NCBI RefSeq assembly: GCF_002042965.1
Contig: NZ_MZNT01000008.1
Span: 62,001 to 126,000, forward strand
Origin: Paenibacillus sp. 32352
GTDB lineage: Bacteria > Bacillota > Bacilli > Paenibacillales > NBRC-103111
Direction of reading: 5' to 3'
DNA length: 64,000 nucleotides
In this document: piece after piece, positions 43,579 to 52,307 of the stretch
How positions within the stretch are numbered: position 1 is the first letter of the stretch
Layout: the number at the start of each line of letters is the position of its first letter
Translations under genes and position numbers: made by a program
Notes under the pieces: generated by a model
The model's input: only the letters and a program-made list of their open reading frames with translations
Database searches by the model: none
What the model was told of the DNA's origin: nothing

Positions 43579-43953
43579 TTAGGCATGCTTATGATCGGAA
43601 TACGATACTTCATCGGGAAAGCTGTCGATATAGGTGCTGCCAAAATCGCATAACATCGTGAGCATGGGAACCAATTGTTCGCCCAGCTCGGACAAGCGAT
43701 ATTCCACTTTTGGCGGCGAAACCGGATAAACCTTGCGGATAATGAGTCCGTCGCTTTCCAGCATTCTTAGTTTCATCGTAAGCATGCGTTGGGTCGCATT
43801 GGGTAGCAGCCGCTGCAGCTGATTAAACCGTACCGGACCTTTAGACAATTCATTTAATATGGATATTCTCCATTTACCGCTGACTAAGTCAAGTACAATT
43901 TCCGAGGTACAGCGATAGGTTTTGTCTCTAAAGGTTATCATCTGTCCACACAT
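43579..43953 (-). CDS. HxlR-family regulator
   Basis: 124 residues. CTSEIVLDLVSGKWRISILN then ELSKGPVRFNQLQRLLPNAT and QRMLTMKLRMLESDGLIIRK is the classic HxlR winged helix, with the conserved early Cys that in some relatives senses oxidants or aldehydes, and the wing VYPVSPPKVEYRLSELG. It is divergent from the TetR gene at 44104, with shared palindromes between them. It may also act on the neighbouring MFS gene. Confidence 0.93.
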   Translation of the reverse strand: MCGQMITFRDKTYRCTSEIVLDLVSGKWRISILNELSKGPVRFNQLQRLLPNATQRMLTMKLRMLESDGLIIRKVYPVSPPKVEYRLSELGEQLVPMLTMLCDFGSTYIDSFPDEVSYSDHKHA

Positions 43954-44007
43954 CCCTTACAAAAGATTTGAGAAAAAACCGAGATTAGCAGTTAAGCCGA
44001 GTCTAAT

Positions 44008-44079
44008 TATAGATCGATCATTCTATATGTTAAGCTTACCCACGCTCCCTTGTCAACGAATTATGGATCGATTATTATA
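44008..44079. promoter_or_regulatory. Two related operator-like sequences between HxlR and TetR genes
   Basis: TATAGA-N8-TCTATA at 44008-44027 has 6-bp inverted arms. A second copy TATGGATCGATTATTATA (44062-44079) shares GATCGATYATT with the first. This resembles the TAGACCGATCGGTCTA type of operator bound by TetR proteins that begin with a GRPR motif, such as the gene at 44104. Confidence 0.55.
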
Positions 44080-44103
44080 AAATTAATGAAGGGAGATCAT
44101 CTT

Positions 44104-44730
44104 ATGCCACGAACGGGACGTCCACGCGCATTTAATCGCGACGAGGCGGTTGCGACCGCCATGCTGCTTTTCTGGGAACACGGCTTTGAATCCACCTCAG
44201 TGGCTCAGTTGCGGGTGGCGATGGGGGATATATCGGCCGCGAGCTTTTACGCGGCGTTTGAATCCAAGGAAGCGCTGTTCCGCGAAGCGGTGGATCGATA
44301 TATATCTACTTATGGACATGTTTCGGAAACTTTCAGGGATACAAGCTTGACAGCTAGAGCAGCAATGGAACTGGGATTGCGGGAATCAGCACGGATGCAG
44401 ACGGAGAACTCCCATCCTTTAGGTTGCCTGTTAGTGTTGTCTGCCGTAAATTGTTCGCCCGAGCAACAACATATCCGCGACCTGCTGTCCAAGGAAAGAG
44501 AGAGGGTCCGGGGTTGGATAAAAGAATGTATAGAACGAGCCGTAGGTAACGGGGAACTGCCCGAATCTACGGATATCTCCGTGATGGTTATGTTATTTGA
44601 AACATTTCTACGAGGAATTTCCACTCAAGCCCGGGACGGTGTTCCTTACGAGGTCTTTGAAGCTGCGATAACTCAACTGATGAGAGTATGGGATGCAGTA
44701 TCTATTTATGGCATTGAAGGAACGTCTTGA
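44104..44730 (+). CDS. TetR/AcrR-family regulator
   Basis: 208 residues from ATG 44104 (GAAGGGAG upstream); the longer frame has no site. It starts MPRTGRPRAFNRDEAVATAM, then SVAQLRVAMGDISAASFYAA (helix-turn-helix) and FESKEALFREAVDRY. The C terminus contains SHPLGCLLVLSAVNC with a cysteine often found in this subgroup. No obvious target gene follows it, so it probably controls itself and the divergent HxlR gene, or a lost neighbour. Confidence 0.9.
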   Translation: MPRTGRPRAFNRDEAVATAMLLFWEHGFESTSVAQLRVAMGDISAASFYAAFESKEALFREAVDRYISTYGHVSETFRDTSLTARAAMELGLRESARMQTENSHPLGCLLVLSAVNCSPEQQHIRDLLSKERERVRGWIKECIERAVGNGELPESTDISVMVMLFETFLRGISTQARDGVPYEVFEAAITQLMRVWDAVSIYGIEGTS

Positions 44731-45288
44731 ACGTTTTTATCATTAAAGAAAAGGGGATCTACTGAAGGAGAATTCCAGTATCCAAGTATGAAATGGCCAT
44801 CCCCACTGACAGTAAACATAAACCATTGCTTCCCCTTCCAGAAGGGCGATTCATCATTTGATTTATAGCGTGCCTCGACATTCGCCACGATTCCAACGGT
44901 ATACTGATCAATTACTTTAATGATCCGTTGCACTTATTTTAATGACACAACTACCTGGCATAATTTCACTTGCCGGAGTGTCTACAGAAGAAAATTTGTC
45001 CCCTCCTTGTTTAAGATCGTTTTTATTGAATGCATAAACATAGTCGTCTAATAAAGAAACTAATTCCTTGGTAACGGGGTTAAGCTGATTACGTTTATCA
45101 TTTGTCATCACTTCCGCATTGACCGGAACATGATTCGTGTAAGCTCTAAACTTTACCTCGGATCCAACTTCAGTTTTATTGGTACTTTGCATCTCTGGAG
45201 TTGCTTTTTTTATATGAGTGCTGGTAGATTCTTTGCAACCTGACATACTTAGAAGCATTCCAAGTAATACAAACAGTATCTTCCACAT
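44706..45288 (-). pseudogene. Frameshifted lipoprotein gene
   Basis: From ATG 45288 (GGAGGAAAAG upstream) a lipoprotein signal (MWKILFVLLGMLLSMSGC, lipobox SMSGC) and about 105 further residues end in CVIKISATDH and a stop at 44917. The protein-like sequence continues in another frame, VQRIIKVIDQYTVGIVANVE then KQWFMFTVSGDGHFILGYWN, to about 44706. Together they would give one ~190-residue secreted domain. Either one base was gained or lost here, or the sequence has an error. The 3' end overlaps the TetR gene by 25 bases. Function not recognised. Confidence 0.6.
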
Positions 45289-45405
45289 ACTTTTCCTCCA
45301 TTGAAGTGTGTCGTAAAAGTTAGACGGTCTAGAGCTAATAAAGTTACCATGATAGGTTGTGTAAAAGACGAATCCATGCATGATTTTTTATTCGTTCGTT
45401 TCCGA

Positions 45406-45429
45406 TGTCACAAATCAGAGGCTTACGTT
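45406..45429 (+). promoter_or_regulatory. Candidate ECF41-type promoter
   Basis: TGTCACA at 45406-45412 is the exact -35 motif known for ECF41 sigma factors. CGTT at 45426-45429 is one base away from the expected CGTC. The next two genes are an oxidoreductase and an ECF41-like sigma factor, the known gene order of this group. Confidence 0.5.
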
Positions 45430-45464
45430 GTTATATGTGCAAAACGTTAAGGAGCTGAGGAAAG

Positions 45465-46661
45465 ATGAACGATTTGACATGCGTAATCGTCGGTGGCGGC
45501 CATGTTGGGCTTCATTCGCTCAAAGCAATAAAGGAAGAGACCCGGGGCATGACGAACGGACGGCAGATCCGGTTTGTTCTGATCGACAAGCAGCCCGGTC
45601 ATTTGCGTAAAATGCTGTTGTTTCGGCCAGCCGTGTGCCAGGAAGAGATTATGATCCCCTGGACGCACTATTCGTTCTCGGAAGGTGTCGAATTCGTGCA
45701 AGGGAAGGTTACGTCCGTGGATAGCGGGGGGAAACAGATTCGTTATGAGGATGCGCAAGGAAATCAGGTCCTCATGCGGTTTGACCTATTGGTCGTATCG
45801 GTCGGCAGCATCGTTCAGCAGCCGGAACCCGATCGGGGCGGCATTGCCCTGACCGACCCGCAAGCCGCGATAGACATCCAGGAGCGTTGGCGCGCCAACC
45901 TGCGGAAAGCTGCTGCTGAGACGAACCCTGAGGAACGAAAGCGGCTGATGACGGTTGCAGTTGCAGGAGCAGGCATCAGTGGCGTTGAAACATCCTCCGA
46001 GCTGGCGCTTGAGATGCAGAAGGAAGCATCGTCGCTAGGACTGAACTCGTTCGATGTCTCTGTCTATCTGCTGAGTGGACAGAAACGATTGTTCCTGGAA
46101 GGCCCCGAAAATGTCGGAAAAAAATTGGATCAGTTCCTCGGCGAATGTGGCGTGAAAGTACTTTACAACCGCAAGGTGATACATGCGGAAGCAGGAGCGG
46201 TGAAGCTCAGTAACGGCGATCGTCTGCCGGTTGGCCTATGTATATGGACAATTGGTCTGATCCCGAATCCAGCTCTTCGAAGCATGGGCTTGCCGCTTAC
46301 TCCCGAAGGTCAAGTGCTGGTGGATGAGTGCTATCGCGTCAAAGGGGCGCCTGGCGTATACAGCATCGGCGACTGTGCGAGAATCGTCGACCCGACAACC
46401 GGCAAGGCAGATCTGATGAGGGCAGGAGAAGGTGTGCTTCAAGCAGATAGACTGGGGAAAATCGTAATGGCCGATCTGGAGGGCCGCCCGGCCCCGGTTC
46501 ACAAATCCGCCAGCTCGATACTGGATTTCTTCTGCATCGGATTGGGGGAGAACCGCGGTTTTGTATGGGCACGCAAATGGGGACTTAATTTCATCATGAC
46601 GGGAAAGCTGGGATGGAAAATCAGGAAGCTGGCATGGGATAAAGGCAGTATGTTACGATAA
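45465..46661 (+). CDS. FAD/NAD(P)-dependent oxidoreductase (NDH-2-like)
   Basis: 398 residues, ATG after AGGAAAG. Two dinucleotide-binding folds: FAD site CVIVGGGHVGLHSLKAI at the N terminus and NAD(P) site VAVAGAGISGVETSSELA (~166), plus the FAD-contacting YSIGDCARIVDP (~303). The plan is that of type 2 NADH dehydrogenases and FSP1/AIF-like quinone reductases; the C-terminal membrane-binding helix is short, KWGLNFIMTGKLGWKIRKLA. It probably passes electrons from NAD(P)H to a quinone or similar compound. It is followed 38 bases later by the sigma-factor gene and is probably that factor's target. Confidence 0.9.
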   Translation: MNDLTCVIVGGGHVGLHSLKAIKEETRGMTNGRQIRFVLIDKQPGHLRKMLLFRPAVCQEEIMIPWTHYSFSEGVEFVQGKVTSVDSGGKQIRYEDAQGNQVLMRFDLLVVSVGSIVQQPEPDRGGIALTDPQAAIDIQERWRANLRKAAAETNPEERKRLMTVAVAGAGISGVETSSELALEMQKEASSLGLNSFDVSVYLLSGQKRLFLEGPENVGKKLDQFLGECGVKVLYNRKVIHAEAGAVKLSNGDRLPVGLCIWTIGLIPNPALRSMGLPLTPEGQVLVDECYRVKGAPGVYSIGDCARIVDPTTGKADLMRAGEGVLQADRLGKIVMADLEGRPAPVHKSASSILDFFCIGLGENRGFVWARKWGLNFIMTGKLGWKIRKLAWDKGSMLR

Positions 46662-46699
46662 CTACTAGCTACCATTATCAGGAAAAGGTGAGTCGGCGT

Positions 46700-47563
46700 A
46701 TGGAGGAACTGTACGATCAATATAGAGCACTGCTGTTCACGCTGGCATATCAGTTGACAGGCTCTGCAGCAGACGCGGAAGATGCGGTGCAGGACGTGTT
46801 TGTTAAGGCGTGTGACGTACATCCCGAACGTCTGGAGGAGCCGAAGGCGTATTTGTGCAAAATGGTAACGAATCACTGTCTCAATCTGCAGAAGTCGGCA
46901 CGAAAAAAGAGAGAGATGTACGTCGGTCCGTGGCTCCCTGAACCGGTTCGGACGCCGGAGACGGACCCGCTCGAGACAACGGTCGTCCGCCGCGATCTGC
47001 TGTCATACGCGATGCTCGTGCTGCTCGAGCGGCTGACGCCGACAGAGCGGACGGTTTTCGTCCTGCGTGAGGCGTTGGGCTTCGATTATCCCGAAATAGC
47101 GGGACTGCTCGGTAAGCAAGAGGCGAACTGTCGAAAGCTGTTGAGCCGGGCAAGAAGCAAAATGGGCATATCCGAGGAGGAGCCGGTTTCGGCTGAAGCG
47201 GTCGAATTGGAATGGGTCAGACGGTTTCTCACCTCCCTCGAGCAAGGGAACGTCGATCATGTGATGTCGTTGTTAACCGAAGACGTCATGTTCATTGCCG
47301 ATGGAGGAGGGAAAGCAACTGCGTTCAGGTATCCGGTACAAACGTGCGATCAAGTGGCCCGAGTCTTGCTCGATGGAGTCAGGAGCTTAAAGTCCTATTT
47401 TCAGGGCGATTTTCACTTCGAGCTCACCCCTCTGAACGGTGAGACCAGTATTGTTATCCGGTCGAGGGGGGAAACCGTGGCCGCTTTATTCATGCAACTC
47501 CGCCGAGGAAAGATTGCCAGAATGTATGCCGTTCGAAACCCAGATAAGCTTGCCCGGATTTAG
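46700..47563 (+). CDS. ECF41-type sigma factor with SnoaL-like C-terminal domain
   Basis: 287 residues from ATG 46700 (AAAGGTGAG upstream; GTG 46688 overlaps that site). Region 2: LLFTLAYQLTGSAADAEDAV then QDVFVKA; region 4: PTERTVFVLREALGFDYPEI then AGLLGKQEANCRKLLSRARS. The remaining ~115 residues are a SnoaL/NTF2-like domain carrying ADGGGKATAFRYP, equivalent to the DGGGK motif of ECF41 factors. In this group the extension itself controls activity and no separate anti-sigma factor is used. The usual partner is a carboxymuconolactone decarboxylase, oxidoreductase or epimerase gene, matching the gene upstream. Confidence 0.9.
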   Translation: MEELYDQYRALLFTLAYQLTGSAADAEDAVQDVFVKACDVHPERLEEPKAYLCKMVTNHCLNLQKSARKKREMYVGPWLPEPVRTPETDPLETTVVRRDLLSYAMLVLLERLTPTERTVFVLREALGFDYPEIAGLLGKQEANCRKLLSRARSKMGISEEEPVSAEAVELEWVRRFLTSLEQGNVDHVMSLLTEDVMFIADGGGKATAFRYPVQTCDQVARVLLDGVRSLKSYFQGDFHFELTPLNGETSIVIRSRGETVAALFMQLRRGKIARMYAVRNPDKLARI

Positions 47564-47652
47564 GTAATAACAATTATGACTAGGTTGTCGAGAATGAAAG
47601 ACCTTTCCTGGAAACAAAACATTGTTGAACGGGTGCAATAGCGCAATACATG

Positions 47653-47684
47653 ACAAAGCTGCCGCATGAACGGCAGCTTTGTTG
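47653..47684. terminator. Strong hairpin terminator
   Basis: Perfect 12-bp stem ACAAAGCTGCCG / CGGCAGCTTTGT with a 6-base loop, about 90 bases after the sigma-factor gene. The stem itself supplies the short T/A runs; its GCTGCCG core resembles repeat family A. Confidence 0.65.
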
Positions 47685-47774
47685 CGTAGGTTTAGTTCAA
47701 TACTTTTTCCATTTTGCAATTTTGTGTAATACGTCTTCTTAAATAAGTCATTTAAGATGGGAGTTGAACCTATT

Positions 47775-48137
47775 TTGAAAAAATTCATTTTAGGTCTAAT
47801 CTGCGGCATTGCTTTAACTGCAGCAGCAACAGTATATGCAACAGATACCATTCAAACGGTTAGGCAGGTTAACACAGAGTATCAAAAGCTTTTCCTATTG
47901 CTGCTGGTCGGCCAATTAGATAACAACATAAACACCAAGCGGATTGAATTTTGGTCAAATAAGGAGAATGCTCTTGCATACGTATCAGGGAATTATGAAA
48001 AAGATGGAGTCGAAGGCTGGTCGGGAATGAACTCCCGGTTTGGACTATTACTCAGGGATGGCGATAAGGTTTCGCTCTCACATATTTTAAGTGTACATGA
48101 ACGTGATGTAATATCTATTGGAAAATATCAAGAGTGA
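47775..48137 (+). CDS. Small secreted hypothetical protein
   Basis: About 120 residues from TTG 47775 (GGGAG upstream; ATG 47757 overlaps it). Signal peptide MKKFILGLICGIALTAAATVYA, then a ~100-residue extracellular domain. Short secreted proteins with this type of beginning are common in Paenibacillus and often carry a partial stalk domain, but I cannot confirm that here. Function unknown; no operon partner. Confidence 0.65.
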   Translation: MKKFILGLICGIALTAAATVYATDTIQTVRQVNTEYQKLFLLLLVGQLDNNINTKRIEFWSNKENALAYVSGNYEKDGVEGWSGMNSRFGLLLRDGDKVSLSHILSVHERDVISIGKYQE

Positions 48138-48238
48138 ACTTAGAAAGGCAAATAGTAATAAATACAATTAATTCCTATTCATGATAGTTTTTCCTGAACT
48201 TAGATCCAGCCATAAACTGGACTTGGATCGAGCTGTAA

Positions 48239-48577
48239 ATCAATTCTGGGCCAGGAAATAGTCTATTCATCGCAGTTGGGATCCGAACGATAATTTTTGC
48301 CGCTCTGATTTACATCATTGTGAAGATGTACCGCGGGAGAAACTGGGCACGTATAGTCTTAGCAATACTTCTTGGCGGGATTGGAACTCTATCCTTGGTT
48401 ATTGATCCAGTCAAGTGGATTTTGGAAGGGAATTCGCTTGAAAAAGCCCTCGACGGAATGACATTATATTCTATTCTGTTCGGGATAAGCCGAATGGTTC
48501 ATCTGGCCTCGGTTATCATTGCGTTCATTCTCATGTTTCGGCCGGCTGCTAATAAATATTATCGGGCGGTGGCTTAA
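48239..48577 (+). pseudogene. Membrane-protein remnant
   Basis: The plus frame gives INSGPGNSLFIAVGIRTIIF then AALIYIIVKMYRGRNWARIV, LAILLGGIGTLSLVIDPVKW and a last helix MVHLASVIIAFILMF: three or four membrane helices with a natural C terminus. A stop (TAA, 48236-48238) directly precedes it, there is no ribosome binding site, and related-looking sequence appears in another frame just upstream. The first part of the gene has decayed. If it is translated from GTG 48320, only an 85-residue protein results. Confidence 0.5.
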
Positions 48578-48712
48578 TTCGTTGGGACGATTGGTCTTAT
48601 TTCATTCTCAATGTACGATATAGAGATGCAGCTGCGATATGCTGCGGGCGGTTTAGTGCAAACCAACATAGGACATAAGCCGTAGCAGCGAGTGATCAAC
48701 TAGGAGGAACTA

Positions 48713-49369
48713 ATGAAATTTTTCACTAAAGAGTGGTATGAAGAAGCGCAAATAAGAAGCTTTTTGACTTTTTATGAAACGAAGGAAGAATGGGAAGATA
48801 ACATCGCCTGGTATGAATCTGAAGGTTTGGACTTCAAAGAAATTTGTAAGAACAACTTGGAGTATAAAAGAACTGATTTACTCAAATACCTCCCGGCATT
48901 CTTTCACCCCTATATTCAAGACGGAACGTTAAACTCACAATTTCCTTCTGAAGAGCTTAGAAAAATGGCTGGCCAATGGCGATCGGAGTATGATGCGCGA
49001 ACGAAAGCAAATGGGATGACCTATCGGAGCTACTATGACTCCATAAAAAGCTCACTCCCTGACAGCGTTATTCAGTTGTTTGAAAAGTCCTTACACGATG
49101 CACGAGTAACTTCGATTGAGACGCCTTCGAAGGACATCTTTATCCTGACATTGGATTGTAGAGGCGGCTATCATTATTTAACGGATGTAAGGCTAACCTT
49201 CACAGGAGTGGAGAAGCTACAGCCTAAAAACTTGAGCCTAGGTAGTATTTGGCTTTATGATGAGGTTTATCTTACAAAAACAGGATTTGAACTTCATGTG
49301 TTAGTAGATGGTCCTTTGATGGAATTCACGATATCAGCTGAAAACGTTACTATTGACGTTATTTTGTAA
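48713..49369 (+). CDS. DUF4085-family protein
   Basis: 218 residues, ATG after AGGAGGAAC. The beginning MKFFTKEWYEEAQIRSFLTF and the later DILILTLD-like FILTLDCRGGYHYLTDVRLT match the DUF4085 family, whose role is unknown. No signal peptide or membrane helix, so probably cytoplasmic. Monocistronic. Confidence 0.75.
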   Translation: MKFFTKEWYEEAQIRSFLTFYETKEEWEDNIAWYESEGLDFKEICKNNLEYKRTDLLKYLPAFFHPYIQDGTLNSQFPSEELRKMAGQWRSEYDARTKANGMTYRSYYDSIKSSLPDSVIQLFEKSLHDARVTSIETPSKDIFILTLDCRGGYHYLTDVRLTFTGVEKLQPKNLSLGSIWLYDEVYLTKTGFELHVLVDGPLMEFTISAENVTIDVIL

Positions 49370-49514
49370 TTTATGGCTATAAACCGAACCCACCTATCCT
49401 TCTTGCCGTCTTACGCAGCCCTCGCCCATTTTTGCAGTATGTGGTGCACTTAACAGACTTAAGGGGAGCTTCAGTGATATAATCAAACAATGAGGCGAGT
49501 GGGGGGAATCAAGG

Positions 49515-50129
49515 ATGAATAAGAAAATGGCATTATCTATTGTAGGAACCTTCGTGATCGGGATTGTGGGCGGCGTAGGATTAATGATGAACGACTCGGC
49601 ATACGGCTCGGTAAAGGCAGCGGTCGGCGGTCAAGCAACTCAGAATGCGATCGGGTCCATCACTCCAGGAACGGTTACGACTCAAGTTTCCAATCCCGAT
49701 TTAGAAACTGTATTACTGCAGGTTCAAACGGATAAAAGCAAGCAATTGGATGAGCAGATGAAAGCGCAAATGGAATTAATACAAAAAGTAAATAACGAAA
49801 TTGCCAAATTGAATGAGAGCTTAAGCAAACTAAAATCGAGCCGTCCGCAAAAATCGGGTGACAGTGTGACATTAGATGCAGATTTGCAGAAAAAATTAAC
49901 CGAGAACGGTATCTCGGTACCGTCATCGAATAAATGGACTCAAGCCGATGTAGACCGCGCGTTGGAATCACTTCGCAGTAAAATTGACAGCTTAAACAGC
50001 ACCCAGCAAATGGATATGCTCCGCTTGCAAAGTCTGACGAACAAGAGAAACGAAGCCTTTGATGCCATGAGCAATTTCATTAAAAAAATGGCTGAACAAC
50101 GCGGCAACATTGTCGGAAATATGAGATAA
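49515..50129 (+). CDS. Secreted coiled-coil hypothetical protein
   Basis: 204 residues, ATG 49515 after GGGGGGAATCAAGG. N-terminal hydrophobic segment (~5-24, SIVGTFVIGIVGGVGLMM) is a signal peptide or anchor. Residues ~70-105 (KSKQLDEQMKAQMELIQKVN then NEIAKLNESLSKLKSS) and ~145-200 are strongly heptad-like. The middle (~115-140) contains LTENGISVPSSNKWTQADVD. Function unknown; the coiled coils suggest self-assembly or binding to a partner at the cell surface. A terminator follows at once. Confidence 0.7.
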   Translation: MNKKMALSIVGTFVIGIVGGVGLMMNDSAYGSVKAAVGGQATQNAIGSITPGTVTTQVSNPDLETVLLQVQTDKSKQLDEQMKAQMELIQKVNNEIAKLNESLSKLKSSRPQKSGDSVTLDADLQKKLTENGISVPSSNKWTQADVDRALESLRSKIDSLNSTQQMDMLRLQSLTNKRNEAFDAMSNFIKKMAEQRGNIVGNMR

Positions 50130-50143
50130 TGAAGCAGTACGGG

Positions 50144-50174
50144 AACCTGTCCTCGGCAGGTTTCTTTTTTTTTC
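50144..50174 (+). terminator. Rho-independent terminator
   Basis: Stem AACCTG / CAGGTT, 7-base loop, then TCTTTTTTTTTT-type run. Confidence 0.8.
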
Positions 50175-50238
50175 GACATCAGAATGTTTAAATTCAATAC
50201 AGTGCTAAAGATATATATGAGAAAGGCTGGAAATCGGA

Positions 50239-52086
50239 ATGTCCTTCGATATCTTGGGCTTCTTAAGGAACCATACGCTGCTGCACGGGGTCCCGGAGAC
50301 GGAGCTTGAGAATGCAGCATCCACCATGGAAACGGTCTGCTTCTCCGCTGGGGAGTGGCTGATGCGCGAAGCTGAGGAGGGCAACGACTGCTATTTTGTA
50401 CTGGATGGAAAAGTGCAGGTTCATACCCGCAGCCTTATTGGACAACAAGTCATGTTGGCGGAGCTCGGATATGGTGCCTTGATCGGTGAGATCGCATTAA
50501 TCCGCAATGAGAAGCGGACAGCCGACATTAGGGCTCTAGGCCAAGTTACAGCGCTTCGACTGGATCGCACAGCTTTTGAGAAGCTTGCCGAAGCAAGTCC
50601 TTTCTTCCATGAAAGCTTAATGTATGCGGCAGAGCTTCGCATGAAGCACGGCTTGCTGCGCAAAGCATCAATCTGGTCGTCCATTCCCGATTCCGAGCTG
50701 CGCGGATTAGCGGAAATTACAATGCGAAGGAATGTGGCGCAAGGGGAAACCATTTTGAGGGAAGGCGATGCCAAGGGGAATTTTTATATGGTAAGCGGCG
50801 GGCGATTCGAGATAACCTCGGCTGAGCAACGCGCGGTCATGGAGACGGGAGATTTTTTTGGAGAAATCGCGCTGCTGGCGGAGCAGCCTCAATCAGTGAC
50901 GGTCACTGCCATGGAAGACGGCGAGCTGCTCGTTATGGGAAGCGCCGAATTTCAGGCGATTTGGCAGCATTATGCACCAGTGAGACGGCAATTTGCGGAG
51001 GTGATGCGAATCCGGCGTCCGGATCTCGCGATAGCTCCTTCTTTTGCGGCGGCAGAGGGAGATGAGATGGAATCGGGCATGGAACACGACCTGCTGACTG
51101 TGGAGAAAGCAGGCGCTATCCGATCGACCAGATGGATCGATCTGCTGTTTCTGCTTGGGGGTCTTTTCGCTGTCTGCACGGTCATGGCCGTCTGGCTGCA
51201 TAACCAGCTATGGCAAATGGCGGCATTGCTGGCAGGCGGGCTGGTCGGGCCGATAACTTACGTAGCCTATATTCGAAGCTCACAGCAGCTTGGATTGTCC
51301 AAAGTACGTCTGGCATGGATATTCGTCTTGTCGGCGGCTGTTGCGGTGCCTCTTGCCTGGGTAGTGGAGCGGCAATGGCTCTTCGGTGTCGATAGGGCTG
51401 CTGGTGGCTTTACAGTGCTGAGCGTGCCTCTATCGGTAGCCTTGATTGAAGAAGGCGCAAAGCTGATCTTATGCGCGATACTCCTCAGAGGAGGACGAAT
51501 GCGGTTTCTGATGGATGCCGTCGTGATCGGGGCAGCAGCCGGGATGGGCTTTGCCGCCGTTGAAAGCATGATTTACGGCTGGTCGTATCTGGAGCAGGGC
51601 TCGACCGGCGAGATGCTTGCGGTATTGTGGGTTAGAGCACTGCTCTCTCCGCTTGGGCACGGAACCTGGACGGCCATCGCCGCCACCGGGGTCTGGTACG
51701 GACTAAACAGGCGCCATGCTGTACAGAGGACGCGGTTCGTGCGCCGACGGCAAGGGCTGGCCGCAGCTCTCTTGTTATCGGCCGTGGCACTTCATACATT
51801 ATGGGACTTCCATTTCGTAGAAGGCTTATGGAGAGTGCTATCGATGGTTGCCGTCGGAGCGGGAGGATTGCTTCTTCTGTACGGACTCCTTCGTGAAGGA
51901 ACGATGGAAGAAAGCTATGCCATTACGTCACTGAATCCGCTTCTACAGAATGAATTGCTGATCGAAGCCGCTGCGGCGGATGCTCCGAAAGCCAAGCCTC
52001 TTATTTGCGGAGGATGCAAAACGCAGTCACCTCCGGATGCCCGCTACTGTGCCCGCTGCGGCCAAGCACTAAGAAGACAATCCTGA
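50239..52086 (+). CDS. Cyclic-nucleotide-binding x2 - PrsW-type intramembrane protease - zinc ribbon fusion
   Basis: 615 residues. Two cNMP-binding (CAP-ED) domains: ~5-130 with phosphate cassette GEIALIRNEKRTA (Arg93 present) and ~140-255 with FGEIALLAEQPQSV (Arg missing). Then about eight membrane helices (~298-550) with the PrsW signatures: LIEEGAKLI (E404/E405), GFAAVES (E442), HGTWTAI (H474) and LHTLWDF (H519). The C terminus (~590-608) is a zinc ribbon, CGGC and CARC. PrsW proteases clip anti-sigma factors; here the protease appears to be wired to a soluble nucleotide sensor. Start ATG follows AGAAAGG. Transcribed alone. Confidence 0.9.
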   Translation: MSFDILGFLRNHTLLHGVPETELENAASTMETVCFSAGEWLMREAEEGNDCYFVLDGKVQVHTRSLIGQQVMLAELGYGALIGEIALIRNEKRTADIRALGQVTALRLDRTAFEKLAEASPFFHESLMYAAELRMKHGLLRKASIWSSIPDSELRGLAEITMRRNVAQGETILREGDAKGNFYMVSGGRFEITSAEQRAVMETGDFFGEIALLAEQPQSVTVTAMEDGELLVMGSAEFQAIWQHYAPVRRQFAEVMRIRRPDLAIAPSFAAAEGDEMESGMEHDLLTVEKAGAIRSTRWIDLLFLLGGLFAVCTVMAVWLHNQLWQMAALLAGGLVGPITYVAYIRSSQQLGLSKVRLAWIFVLSAAVAVPLAWVVERQWLFGVDRAAGGFTVLSVPLSVALIEEGAKLILCAILLRGGRMRFLMDAVVIGAAAGMGFAAVESMIYGWSYLEQGSTGEMLAVLWVRALLSPLGHGTWTAIAATGVWYGLNRRHAVQRTRFVRRRQGLAAALLLSAVALHTLWDFHFVEGLWRVLSMVAVGAGGLLLLYGLLREGTMEESYAITSLNPLLQNELLIEAAAADAPKAKPLICGGCKTQSPPDARYCARCGQALRRQS

Positions 52087-52115
52087 TTGAACGAAAACAG
52101 CGAAATATATAGCCA

Positions 52116-52150
52116 ATAACCGTCCTTTTCATTGGGGCGGTTATTTTTTT
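52116..52150 (+). terminator. Rho-independent terminator after the protease fusion
   Basis: Stem ATAACCGTCC / GGGGCGGTTAT with one bulge, then seven T. Confidence 0.7.
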
Positions 52151-52307
52151 ATAAGTAAGAAAAACAATTATCACGGTCTTGGCTGCAGCTGCGTGCGCAG
52201 CTTCCCTTAAAACAAGGTACATTTATGGGCCCCCTTGAATAAATTGATTTAGGCTTTAGCTTAGTGAACCTGAGGGCATCGAATCCACAACGAGAGGACT
52301 AGGATAG

